This document shows positions 31,864 through 40,411 of a DNA stretch of 46,941 nt, one piece after another. This stretch comes from a virus. Numbering within the stretch: position 1 is the first letter of the stretch; each line of letters opens with the position of its first letter. Made by a program: the position numbers and the translations under genes. The notes beneath the pieces are model-generated. The model had not been told where the DNA came from, did no database searches, and saw nothing but the letters and a program-made list of their open reading frames with translations. The stretch is taken from IMG/VR virus record IMGVR_UViG_3300046321_000230, positions 1 to 46,941 of that record. One strand, 5' to 3'.

Positions 31864-32848
31864 AGATTACAGACCAGCCAATGAAGAGCGAAAGGAGTTG
31901 TTCAAGAAATATTATCATTGGTCATTAAAAACACATGATTGCGATCCAGCGTTATTTTTAATGAATTATGTAAATAAACGTATGGAATTGAATATCGAGC
32001 AAAGATATTGGTTTGCTTGGTTATATGGAAATACCTATAATGTTTCAACTGCTTGGATTTTATTGAATGAATTTCCAGATTTTGAAAATGTAGATGAAGA
32101 AAGATTGTATAAGTGGAATCAAGAGAATTATAAAAGATTGAGATATCAAGTTGACAATAAGTGGCAAAAGGGACACTTGCCAGCTATGTTCGATAGTTAT
32201 AAAAGAAACATAATGTCAAAAGGATCAACTCAAAAGGAATACTTTGATTTATTGTGTAATAGCGATAGTGTGACTAATTTTTACACTATGCAAAAAGAAA
32301 TCACTAAAAATTGGTTCAAATTTGGTAGGTATTTAAGTTGGTTCTATTTACAGACATTGAAAGAAACTTGCGATTTAGATGTAGAGCCGAAAGATTTATT
32401 ATTGAAAGAAAGTTCGAGCAAAAGTCATAGAAATGGATTGATATATTCTTTGGGATTAGAGTATATTTTAGACCCAGAAAATGACATAAAAATCGACAAA
32501 GAAATGTATGATCTTTTAGACAATGAAGCAGGAAAAATATTGTCTGATATAGAGATTGAATATGGAGATGTAGATGTAGACTATTTTTCACTTGAAACAA
32601 CTCTTTGCGCTTTCAAAAAAATATTCAGAAGAAAACACGGTAGATATCTTGGATATTATTTAGATAGACAAGCTGAAGATATCAAGAAATGCGAACAAGA
32701 TAGTTGGATTGGTATAGATTGGCAGTTGCTTTGGGATGGTCGTAATGAATTAATTGATTCAAGATTATTAAGAGGTGAAGTCAAAGAACAAGATATGTGG
32801 GAATTTTTAGAAACAGGTAATTTTGAAAAATTGAATTGGTATGAATAA
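31853..32848 (+). CDS. Amino acid:DNA transferase-like (hypermodification) protein
   Basis: 331 aa, mostly helical. The pattern DPALFLMNYVNKRMELN then IEQRYWFAWLYGNTYN, W-x-L-x-x-E-F-P-D and KGHLPAMFDSYK resembles, from memory, the ADDT/aGPT-Pplase2 families described in phage thymidine hypermodification systems, which attach an amino acid to phosphorylated hydroxymethyluracil in DNA. Its neighbours (amidotransferase, methyltransferase, pyrophosphorylase-like protein) support this. The family match is by eye and should be checked by profile search. Confidence 0.55.
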   Translation: MSNKDYRPANEERKELFKKYYHWSLKTHDCDPALFLMNYVNKRMELNIEQRYWFAWLYGNTYNVSTAWILLNEFPDFENVDEERLYKWNQENYKRLRYQVDNKWQKGHLPAMFDSYKRNIMSKGSTQKEYFDLLCNSDSVTNFYTMQKEITKNWFKFGRYLSWFYLQTLKETCDLDVEPKDLLLKESSSKSHRNGLIYSLGLEYILDPENDIKIDKEMYDLLDNEAGKILSDIEIEYGDVDVDYFSLETTLCAFKKIFRRKHGRYLGYYLDRQAEDIKKCEQDSWIGIDWQLLWDGRNELIDSRLLRGEVKEQDMWEFLETGNFEKLNWYE

Positions 32849-33557
32849 AGATGAATTGAATAAATTAGAATTGATTGAAATGAATGAAATGTCTATTTTA
32901 CATAGAAAAGGCACTACAGATTTTAATTGCTTAAAAGAAGTATTGCAACAAAAGTGTTACAAAAGTGTAAAATATAAATTCGATGTTCAAGAAGGTGAAA
33001 AATGGTTAGATTTAGGCGGAAACATCGGTGCATTTGGATTATATGTTATGAATAATGGCGGAACAATATTGTCTTATGAACCAGATGAAGATTGTTTCGA
33101 AATTATGAAAATGAATTATGAAAATAATTTTGATGATTCAAAATGGAGTATTGAAAATTGCGCTATTAGTAATAAAAGACAAGCGACATTAAAATTCTAT
33201 AAAGGTGGTAAAGATACCGACAGATACAGAACTTCATTAATACCAAATACTAAAGATACGATAGTATTGAAAAACACCCATTGTTCTTATATAAAAGATA
33301 TGAAATTCGATGGAATAAAGATGGATATTGAAGGCGCTGAATTTGGACTTATAGATGAAGATTTATTACCAGAATGTGATAAATTAGTGATGGAATACCA
33401 CTTGACAAAAGATAAAAGCATGGAAAATTTCCATAAGCGAATGAACAAACTGAGAGAGAGATTTAGTGAAGTTTTATACATGCCAAGTCTTGATAAAGAA
33501 TATCCTAATGGTATTTATCCAGGATTTTTTGACAGAATAATTATATGTAAAAAGTAA
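32841..33557 (+). CDS. FkbM-family SAM methyltransferase
   Basis: 238 aa. SAM-binding motif I WLDLGGNIGAFG at about 55-66, the acidic post-I residue in LSYEPDED, and the FkbM signature KMDIEGAE at about 159-166. FkbM enzymes usually methylate hydroxyls or other small groups on sugars and natural products. Lying between two likely DNA-hypermodification genes, overlapping the first by eight bases, it may methylate the modified base side chain. Substrate is inferred from context only. Confidence 0.82.
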   Translation: MNKDELNKLELIEMNEMSILHRKGTTDFNCLKEVLQQKCYKSVKYKFDVQEGEKWLDLGGNIGAFGLYVMNNGGTILSYEPDEDCFEIMKMNYENNFDDSKWSIENCAISNKRQATLKFYKGGKDTDRYRTSLIPNTKDTIVLKNTHCSYIKDMKFDGIKMDIEGAEFGLIDEDLLPECDKLVMEYHLTKDKSMENFHKRMNKLRERFSEVLYMPSLDKEYPNGIYPGFFDRIIICKK

Positions 33558-33562
33558 TTATT

Positions 33563-34588
33563 ATGAATCAAAATTTTGAATTCTTAAAAGGTGTCAAGGG
33601 TATAAATCAATCCATACTTCAATATTTACCACCAGATACAGAAGACATCAATGAAGAAAATCTGAATTTGTTTTTCAAAACAATGTTTGAAAGGCAAGAA
33701 ATTTGGTATAAAAGAAATATATTGAAGCAACAAAGACCTTGGACTAATGATGAAATATTAAGAGATTATAAATTCACCAATGTTTATCGTGAATTAGATA
33801 GATCAAGTCAATTCATAATAAATAATATATTAATCGAACATAATCAATCTGTAGAGAGTGTGGTCTTTAGAACACTTCTTTACAGATTTTTCAATTTACC
33901 AGATTCTTTTGAAAAGGGAGAAATCAGCTTACAATCTTATGAAAATTTCGATTCAGAGTCACTATGGGAAGAGGTCAAGCAGTACAGAAGAAAATTTGGG
34001 AATCCTTGGCACACTGCATATATGGCTAATGTTGTTGGTATTTCTAAAACACCAGATAATTGGGATGACAAAGTAGATGGTAAATTCAAAGATTTTGCTT
34101 ATGCAGTGTTAGTTGGTGAAAGTTTACACTCGTTGATAAAAGTTATATTAAATTCAAAATCGATCAAAGAATTGATTAAAAACACAGAAAAAATCAAAGG
34201 AGTCTCATCGTTCATGTCTCACGAATTTTACTTAGATTTAATCATGATAGGTAAATACTGGAAACAAAAGATATTTGAATACAATGAAAATGATTATACA
34301 AATGTTGGTCCAGGAGCATCATTAGGGATAAGATTAATATTCCCATCATTACAGCCAAAAGAACAAATACAAGCGATAACTTGGTTGAGAGATTTAAGTG
34401 AAGAATACTTGTCTAAGTATGGTGATTTTAAGTACATTGATTGGAAAGATTACAAAAAAGGATATTCAATAGGTAAAAATAATATTTCCCTACATCAAAT
34501 TGAATTTTTTGCTTGCGAGTTTTCAAAGTATTTTAAAATGAAAGTTAAGGCGGGAAAACAACGCAGTAAGTTCATACCTAAACAATAA
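33563..34588 (+). CDS. Alpha-glutamyl/putrescinyl-thymine pyrophosphorylase-like protein
   Basis: 341 aa. The segment ERQEIWYKRNIL (about 43-54), QQRPWTNDEIL (about 56-66) and KFTNVYRELDRS (about 70-81) is the hallmark of the aGPT-Pplase group, related to helix-hairpin-helix DNA glycosylase-like folds. GPGASLGI (about 249-256) is a further conserved patch. In phages with modified thymine these enzymes displace the pyrophosphate of 5-hydroxymethyl-dU-PP in DNA with an amine or amino acid. It is the strongest single marker of thymidine hypermodification in the window. Confidence 0.75.
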   Translation: MNQNFEFLKGVKGINQSILQYLPPDTEDINEENLNLFFKTMFERQEIWYKRNILKQQRPWTNDEILRDYKFTNVYRELDRSSQFIINNILIEHNQSVESVVFRTLLYRFFNLPDSFEKGEISLQSYENFDSESLWEEVKQYRRKFGNPWHTAYMANVVGISKTPDNWDDKVDGKFKDFAYAVLVGESLHSLIKVILNSKSIKELIKNTEKIKGVSSFMSHEFYLDLIMIGKYWKQKIFEYNENDYTNVGPGASLGIRLIFPSLQPKEQIQAITWLRDLSEEYLSKYGDFKYIDWKDYKKGYSIGKNNISLHQIEFFACEFSKYFKMKVKAGKQRSKFIPKQ

Positions 34589-34590
34589 AG

Positions 34591-34600
34591 CAGTTATTAA
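34591..34600 (+). promoter_or_regulatory. CAGTTATTAA motif
   Basis: Exact copy, 25 bases before the portal ATG at 34626. It marks the start of the head-gene transcript. Confidence 0.52.
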
Positions 34601-34625
34601 AGACTCGACATTACTGTACAAAAAT

Positions 34626-36263
34626 ATGAAAAATCTACCAATACATAAACAATTAGAAAGTCTTGAAAAAGTTGAGCAACAACTTGGAGTGCGTAAAAAT
34701 ATATTGTTAAATAAAGCAATCGTATCAACACACCCTACAGACATAATCAAAGCGTCATCAATCATAGATAACGTTCAAAAAAGAGATCATTCTCAAAAGA
34801 AATCGTACATAATTGATCCATACTCTTTCAATAATTCATTTGGTTACAAGGATAAACCATATGCAATGTCTTATGAAATGTTGAAAAAAACATCATTTAT
34901 GGTTCCAATTGTCAGAGCTATAATAGGTACAAGAGCAGATCAAATAGCATCTTTTTGCGAACCTCAGAGTGATAAATATTCTACAGGATTTATAGTTCGT
35001 AAAAAACAACCATTCTACACCACAACACCATTACAACAAACAAAAGAAGAAATTAAAAAATCCATAGAGATTACAGACTTCATATTGAATTGCGGGACAA
35101 ATAATTCATTTGAGTCAGATGATTTCGATGGATTTATGCGTAAAATCGTAAATGATTCATTAACGTACGATCAAATGACATTTGAAGTAATAAACGACAG
35201 ACGAGGAAAGCCACATGAATTTGTAGCTGTAGATGCTTCAACCATCAGAATAGCAGATAGTTACGATGATGATAATTATAGAAAAAACGATAGAGACAAA
35301 ATATTAGGGTATTATCCATCATTTTGTCAAATTCAAGATGGTAACGTTTCTGCTGATTTTTATCCTTGGGAAATGTGTTTTGGAGTTAGGAATCCTGTAA
35401 CTAATATATATTCTAATGGATATGGTGTGTCTGAGATTGAGATATTAATCAACACAATAACTTCAATGCTTTGGTCAGATGAATACAATAGGAAATTCTT
35501 TTCACAAGGATCAGCGCCAAAAGGATTCTTTAAAATCAAAGGCGATACAGCCATAAATGATGGTAGATTATCTCAATTCAAACAACAATGGCAAGGTATG
35601 ATGGCTGGAGTGCAAAATTCATGGAAAACCCCAGTGTTAGAAGGTGATATAGATTGGGTATCTTTACATCAATCTAATCAAGATATGGAATTTGCTAAGT
35701 GGCAAGAATACTTAATAAAACTAACTACAGCTATATACAGAATTGATCCAGCTGAAATTAACTTTCCATTGTCAGGTAGTTCAGATGCTAAGCCAATGTT
35801 TGAGGGTAATAATGAAGCAAGATTGAAACATTCTAAAGATAAGGGATTGTATCCATTATTGAAATTCATACAAAGACGTATAAATAAACACATCGTATCA
35901 AGGATTGATCCGCAATATGAATTCATATTTGTTGGTATGGATGGTGTTGATCAAGCTACTGAATTAGAACAAGATATTAAAATGATGTCTAATTTCATGA
36001 CTATAGATGAAGTGCGGATCAAACGTGGATTAGAGCCACTTGGGGAAGAGAAAGGTGGAAATACAATTGGTAATTCTATATGGTACCAAGGTCAACAAGC
36101 TCAACAACAACAGCAGCAAATGGAACAAGGAGGCGGTGAAGCCCAACAAGAAGGAGATGATCAATTTGATCAAGATCAAGAAGGTCAAGAGGATTATGAA
36201 GAAAATCCATTTGAAAAAGCATTTAGTGATTATGTAGTTGCGTTGAATAAAGAAGTGTTATAG
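34626..36263 (+). CDS. Portal protein
   Basis: 545 aa. Forms the ring at the capsid vertex through which DNA enters and leaves. Family features are SFMVPIVRAIIGTRADQIA (about residues 96-114), the strand-rich clip/wing region with VAVDASTIRIADS, and YGVSEIEILINTITSMLWSD, then NRKFFSQGSAPKGFFKI. The C-terminal tail is very Gln-rich (QQAQQQQQQMEQGG) and acidic. Context confirms: MuF-like protein, protease and capsid genes follow. The TerL gene is 20 kb upstream. Confidence 0.88.
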   Translation: MKNLPIHKQLESLEKVEQQLGVRKNILLNKAIVSTHPTDIIKASSIIDNVQKRDHSQKKSYIIDPYSFNNSFGYKDKPYAMSYEMLKKTSFMVPIVRAIIGTRADQIASFCEPQSDKYSTGFIVRKKQPFYTTTPLQQTKEEIKKSIEITDFILNCGTNNSFESDDFDGFMRKIVNDSLTYDQMTFEVINDRRGKPHEFVAVDASTIRIADSYDDDNYRKNDRDKILGYYPSFCQIQDGNVSADFYPWEMCFGVRNPVTNIYSNGYGVSEIEILINTITSMLWSDEYNRKFFSQGSAPKGFFKIKGDTAINDGRLSQFKQQWQGMMAGVQNSWKTPVLEGDIDWVSLHQSNQDMEFAKWQEYLIKLTTAIYRIDPAEINFPLSGSSDAKPMFEGNNEARLKHSKDKGLYPLLKFIQRRINKHIVSRIDPQYEFIFVGMDGVDQATELEQDIKMMSNFMTIDEVRIKRGLEPLGEEKGGNTIGNSIWYQGQQAQQQQQQMEQGGGEAQQEGDDQFDQDQEGQEDYEENPFEKAFSDYVVALNKEVL

Positions 36264-36273
36264 CAGTTATTAT
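36264..36273 (+). promoter_or_regulatory. CAGTTATTAT motif
   Basis: Variant copy starting at the portal stop codon, 25 bases before ATG 36299. This spacing equals that before the portal gene. Confidence 0.45.
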
Positions 36274-36298
36274 CATTTCAATTAAAATAACTTTAAAG

Positions 36299-36643
36299 AT
36301 GGACTTATTGAAAGCAGGAGCAAAGTGTGAATTCAATTTTGGAATGGTTGATTTCTCGCAAGGGGTTAGAGTGTTGGAAATCAATCACTTTACAGAAGAT
36401 GGTGAAGTGAATCTAATTAGCGATATATTAGAGCAAAATAGACCAATATTAAATAGCAAGAAGGATTTTATTGAATTATTAGTTATCTTGCAAATTTCAA
36501 CAGGTTTTGCTGAAAGCGAGACAGGTAAATTCATAGGTCATTCAAACAAGAGCGGATTGTCATTCTTAGTCGCTTGCGTAATTGATGGTAATGAAGAATT
36601 GCTTGAAATATCTTCCAACGGTGAATTGCCAGAATTGTTGTAA
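36299..36643 (+). CDS. Hypothetical protein, 114 aa
   Basis: Compact alpha/beta protein (MDLLKAGAKCEFNFGM ... FIELLVILQISTGFAESE). It lies between two head genes and has its own promoter-like motif and terminator. Function unknown; a head-related role is possible. Confidence 0.68.
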   Translation: MDLLKAGAKCEFNFGMVDFSQGVRVLEINHFTEDGEVNLISDILEQNRPILNSKKDFIELLVILQISTGFAESETGKFIGHSNKSGLSFLVACVIDGNEELLEISSNGELPELL

Positions 36644-36670
36644 TCTTCCAAATTTATTACAAATATAATT

Positions 36671-36697
36671 TTTAGCCAGAAATGGCTAAATTTTTTA
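36671..36697 (+). terminator. Rho-independent terminator
   Basis: An 8-bp perfect stem TTTAGCCA/TGGCTAAA with loop GAAA followed by six T. Confidence 0.92.
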
Positions 36698-36718
36698 TAA
36701 ATAAATCACAAAATTGTA

Positions 36719-36865
36719 ATGATCAAAAAAATAAAAAAAGAGCAGCCAAGATACAAAACTCAAAAACAATATGAATTTGAGTTCAAAAGAAATTACGCTA
36801 AAATGTTGGTAGCTATGAGTAAAGAAATAATCCACACATTAACGCAAGATTCCAATGAGAAATGA
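36719..36865 (+). CDS. Small basic protein, 48 aa
   Basis: ATG 36719 to TGA 36865. Strongly basic N-terminus (MIKKIKKEQPRYKTQKQYEF) then an amphipathic helix. It overlaps the next gene by 11 bases, so it may serve for translational coupling. No family recognised. Confidence 0.55.
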   Translation: MIKKIKKEQPRYKTQKQYEFEFKRNYAKMLVAMSKEIIHTLTQDSNEK

Positions 36866-39026
36866 TTTATCAAATGTTTTTAATGAATTTAATGAAAAAT
36901 TAAATGGATTTGAAAAAGCTAAAGCAAATACAGGAGATATTAGAAATTGGGGTGGTGTAGATTACAAGAAAATTTCAAATGGCGAGTGGATTAAGGTAGG
37001 AGGAAACAAACAAAAATCAATAGCATCTTCTGGAATGAAAAAGGTCATTAGTTCAGAGATTAACAAGATTGATTCAGAATTATCCTCAATCATTTCAGAT
37101 TTTAAACAAAAATGGGAAAAAGAAAACGGTTCAACGCAAATTATAAAATATAGAGTTGCATTTAGTAGAGAAATTGAAATTAATCCTGAGATAAAATATA
37201 TAAGAGATAAATATTATTCCAACAGAAAAGACTTACTAGATGATATAAATGAAGTAAATAATTTAGCCGATTATAAAGCTAAATTATCGAGAGAAGAAAA
37301 GTCAGGCAAAAAAGAAATTCAATATAATGATTTAGATGATAATTTTGAGTCATTTTCTCAAGCGTTTCGAGAAGTAGATAAGTTACCTTCATACGTTGGA
37401 GCGATTGAGTGTCTAGGTGAAAAAGTTAATGCTGATGATTATTGGTTAAATACAGACGCTTTATTTAAAACTTTTTATGAATATTCTGAAAACGATTGTT
37501 ACTCAGACTCTAAAGATGTTTGGGTTGATCCTGTTGAAGTTAGATGGAAAAATTTAAAAAGCAATGCTGATTTAGAGCATACGTTCTCACCAAAATCTTC
37601 TTCAGAATATTTAGTAGATAAGAAGAATAACAAAGTTTACAGGATGGCAGATCATTGGGGGAGGTGCGCTTCGTGTAATTGGGGAGTAGATTTTAAAAAT
37701 AAAAATTACGGAATAGGTGAATCTAATTTTGATGATTTTGAAAGAAATAATGGAGGAACTTGGATTAATAATAAAAAATCTGAAATGTCCCTAATAATTA
37801 ATAAAAAAGTTTTATTTGATTTAAAAAAGATAGTTTCTAATAATAAAACATATCTTGACAAACAAGCTACTGATAGGATTAAAAATATGACCAAGAAAAT
37901 AGAATCCTCTTTGAAAAATCAATCAAGATTAAATGATGAAGAGATAAATAAAATCAAGAAACAATATAAAGAATTATTTAAGATGATAAATATTGAAAAA
38001 TCTACACATATTGATTTTTATAAGTCAATAAATACATCTAATTCATTTCAAGATAATTTTGATCTTTTAATGAAGGGATTAGATAAATCTAAGAACAGAT
38101 TAGTTACAATTACAGACGTCAAAGGTAATGTGAGAAAAGTCTGGAAACATGTAGAGTCAGGAGATGAAAAAACCGCTGGTGTGAACGCTGGAAAAAATTA
38201 TGAAAAAACAGGAAAAAGACACACGAGTCATGGTGGGTTCATATCTGGTGATTCTGTCACATTCATAGTTGGCGGTGAAGAAGTTAAGGGAATTTTCAGA
38301 CATGTCAATGAAAGCAAACATTCCACAGTAGCTGTTATTCGTGGTGAAGATAATAAACTTTATGAAAGAAGTTTGTCTAAAATACAAAAATTCAACAATC
38401 AAAACAATGGGGATATAAAGTGGATTACGCCTTCAAAGCAGCGTGAGGAGGGTTTAAAAAAAATATCTAAAATTGCTGCGAATATTGTAAATAAATTAAG
38501 AGTTGAAAAAGAAGAAAGCAAAGCTACAACCTTAGATAAAAAAATAATTACTTCTATTAAAAGAACATCAAAAGCTATTGTAGACACTCAAAAGAAATTG
38601 AAGAATAGAAAATTAACAGAAAAGCAAAGAGAATCATTGGAAAACAATATGAGAATATTTGAAAGTAAGTTAAATTCAATGACTGAAGATGTGCTTAAGG
38701 AAGATTTACATAAAATAGACGATGAAAATTTCAAAAATCTAAATACAGCAGATGATTTCGGTAAAGATGAAGAGATAAAAGAATCTCTACACATAGAAAC
38801 AAGGAAAACTGCGAAAAATAGTTTAGTGGGAAAAGGCGATACAGCATCAGTAGGTTTTAATTCAAAGTCAGACAAAACATCATGGCAACGCAACGATTCA
38901 ATTTCATTCAATAAAAATGGAATAACAAAAACAGGTAGGGTTATGAAAGTAGATGATAATTTCACACATGTAAGATTATCATCAGGAATGGTAGAAATGG
39001 TTTCAAATAAGAATATAAAAAATTAA
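36855..39026 (+). CDS. Large minor virion protein with SH3-like modules, 723 aa
   Basis: Lies between portal and MuF genes. An N-terminal segment has NWGGVDYKKISNGEWIKVGG, common in phage head-associated proteins. A central domain (about 180-310) includes YRMADHWGRCASCNWGVDF with two Cys and DHWG, a possible enzymatic or metal-binding domain. Residues about 461-512 (GDSVTFIVGGEEVKGIFRHV ... YERSLSKIQKF) and 676-723 are small beta modules like that in the AAA ATPase. Long Lys/Glu-rich helices join them. It may be an internal or injected protein. Function is not established. Confidence 0.65.
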   Translation: MRNDLSNVFNEFNEKLNGFEKAKANTGDIRNWGGVDYKKISNGEWIKVGGNKQKSIASSGMKKVISSEINKIDSELSSIISDFKQKWEKENGSTQIIKYRVAFSREIEINPEIKYIRDKYYSNRKDLLDDINEVNNLADYKAKLSREEKSGKKEIQYNDLDDNFESFSQAFREVDKLPSYVGAIECLGEKVNADDYWLNTDALFKTFYEYSENDCYSDSKDVWVDPVEVRWKNLKSNADLEHTFSPKSSSEYLVDKKNNKVYRMADHWGRCASCNWGVDFKNKNYGIGESNFDDFERNNGGTWINNKKSEMSLIINKKVLFDLKKIVSNNKTYLDKQATDRIKNMTKKIESSLKNQSRLNDEEINKIKKQYKELFKMINIEKSTHIDFYKSINTSNSFQDNFDLLMKGLDKSKNRLVTITDVKGNVRKVWKHVESGDEKTAGVNAGKNYEKTGKRHTSHGGFISGDSVTFIVGGEEVKGIFRHVNESKHSTVAVIRGEDNKLYERSLSKIQKFNNQNNGDIKWITPSKQREEGLKKISKIAANIVNKLRVEKEESKATTLDKKIITSIKRTSKAIVDTQKKLKNRKLTEKQRESLENNMRIFESKLNSMTEDVLKEDLHKIDDENFKNLNTADDFGKDEEIKESLHIETRKTAKNSLVGKGDTASVGFNSKSDKTSWQRNDSISFNKNGITKTGRVMKVDDNFTHVRLSSGMVEMVSNKNIKN

Positions 39027-39031
39027 TAAAA

Positions 39032-40411
39032 ATGGATAATATTCAACAACGCAGATTAAGTATTTTAGATAATATTTCTAAATCATTTGTAAAGTCTCAA
39101 AATTCAGAATTAGGTGAATTTTATACGGAATTATCAATCAAATCATACGTAAAAGATTTGAATAAAGCATTCAGTAACAATGAAATAACGCTTGAAGATT
39201 TTGAAAAGGGAAAGAAAGATTTATCAAAATTAGCAATGAAGCAAATCATTGATTCTAATGGTTACAAAAGAATTGTGTATGTAAAAATCCATCAAGATGA
39301 ACATGGTCAAGAAAAAGAAACAGATTATGACAAAGGTCACACTGTAAAATTCACTAAAGATGGTGAGGAACACATCGGTAAAATACACTCATTGAAATTT
39401 CATGACAAGACAGACAAACTTGGAACAGCGATGGTTGATGTAGATGGTAAAAAACACTCTGTATCTTTGAATAAATTGGAACATCACGATGAAGACAACA
39501 AAGGCGATGAAGAATCGTATAAAAAAGACATTGAAAAAGACGAGGATAGTTACAAGAAAGAAGCAGAGAAAGACGATTCTACTTATAAAGAAGATAAAAG
39601 ACCAAAACCTGGATCAATTGCTGAAAAAGTTGCTTTAAGAGAAGCGAATAAAAAACAAGAAAAAACAGAAATAGAGACATTACATGATGAGGCAAAGAAA
39701 ATTGGATTATTTGGTTATGAAAACATGAATAAAACAATGTTAAAAGACAAAATAAAAAATTTCAAAGGCGGTAAGGATGAAATTAAAACCACTTCTCAAA
39801 AACAAATCGACAAACATACACAAGCCATGGATGAAGGCGCCACAGAAGTTGAAGCAGACCAAATAGCAAGAGGGAAACGTAATGTAGGTGATCATAGTGG
39901 TAAGAAAGATACTACTCAAGAACAATATCATCCATTAGGTACAAAAGTGACAGTACAAGGTAGAGATGGTAGTGGTAAAATAGTAAAGTTGCCATCAAAC
40001 ACAACAGAACAATATTCAGTTGATTTTGGAAATGGAAATGTTTATGGTATTATGCCAAATAGAATTAGTCCACTAAAAGGTGATGTAAAGAAAGAAGCGA
40101 AGAATGATGAATCTTCACAGCCTGATGACGATGAGGAGTTAAAAAAAATGAAGAATACTAAAAAAGTTGTAATATTACAAGATTTAAGTGAACATGGCGT
40201 GAAAGAAGTTGCTCTGCGAAAAGAGTATGATGAGGTATTAAAAAAACATGGATTTGAAAGTGATGAAGCGACAAAATTAAGAAAACAAATGAATTCTTTA
40301 GGAGAAGAGGGTGTGAAATTGAAAAAAGAATACGACTCTCAAAAAAGATTCAAAAAATCAATATCTGAAAATGATATCGAAAAAGCATTCAATAAACTTG
40401 GATCGTTCTAA
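39032..40411 (+). CDS. Charged minor virion/scaffold-like protein, 459 aa
   Basis: N-terminal helical module (YVKDLNKAFSNNEITLEDFE) similar to part of the 18555 protein, then a beta module at about 99-152 (KGHTVKFTKDGEEHIGKIHS) and a second at about 299-348 (GTKVTVQGRDGSGKIVKL). Between them are repeated KDEDSYKKE-type acidic/basic helices, and a SAP-like helix pair (LHDEAKKIGLFGYENMNKTM) lies near 215-240. Likely a scaffold, ejection or DNA-contact protein. It ends within one base of the MuF-like gene. Confidence 0.62.
   Translation: MDNIQQRRLSILDNISKSFVKSQNSELGEFYTELSIKSYVKDLNKAFSNNEITLEDFEKGKKDLSKLAMKQIIDSNGYKRIVYVKIHQDEHGQEKETDYDKGHTVKFTKDGEEHIGKIHSLKFHDKTDKLGTAMVDVDGKKHSVSLNKLEHHDEDNKGDEESYKKDIEKDEDSYKKEAEKDDSTYKEDKRPKPGSIAEKVALREANKKQEKTEIETLHDEAKKIGLFGYENMNKTMLKDKIKNFKGGKDEIKTTSQKQIDKHTQAMDEGATEVEADQIARGKRNVGDHSGKKDTTQEQYHPLGTKVTVQGRDGSGKIVKLPSNTTEQYSVDFGNGNVYGIMPNRISPLKGDVKKEAKNDESSQPDDDEELKKMKNTKKVVILQDLSEHGVKEVALRKEYDEVLKKHGFESDEATKLRKQMNSLGEEGVKLKKEYDSQKRFKKSISENDIEKAFNKLGSF

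Noticed and set aside
38588-38965. Minus-strand 125-aa ORF
   Set aside because: Lies wholly inside the 723-aa virion protein gene, has no leader, and has composition expected of an antisense frame.
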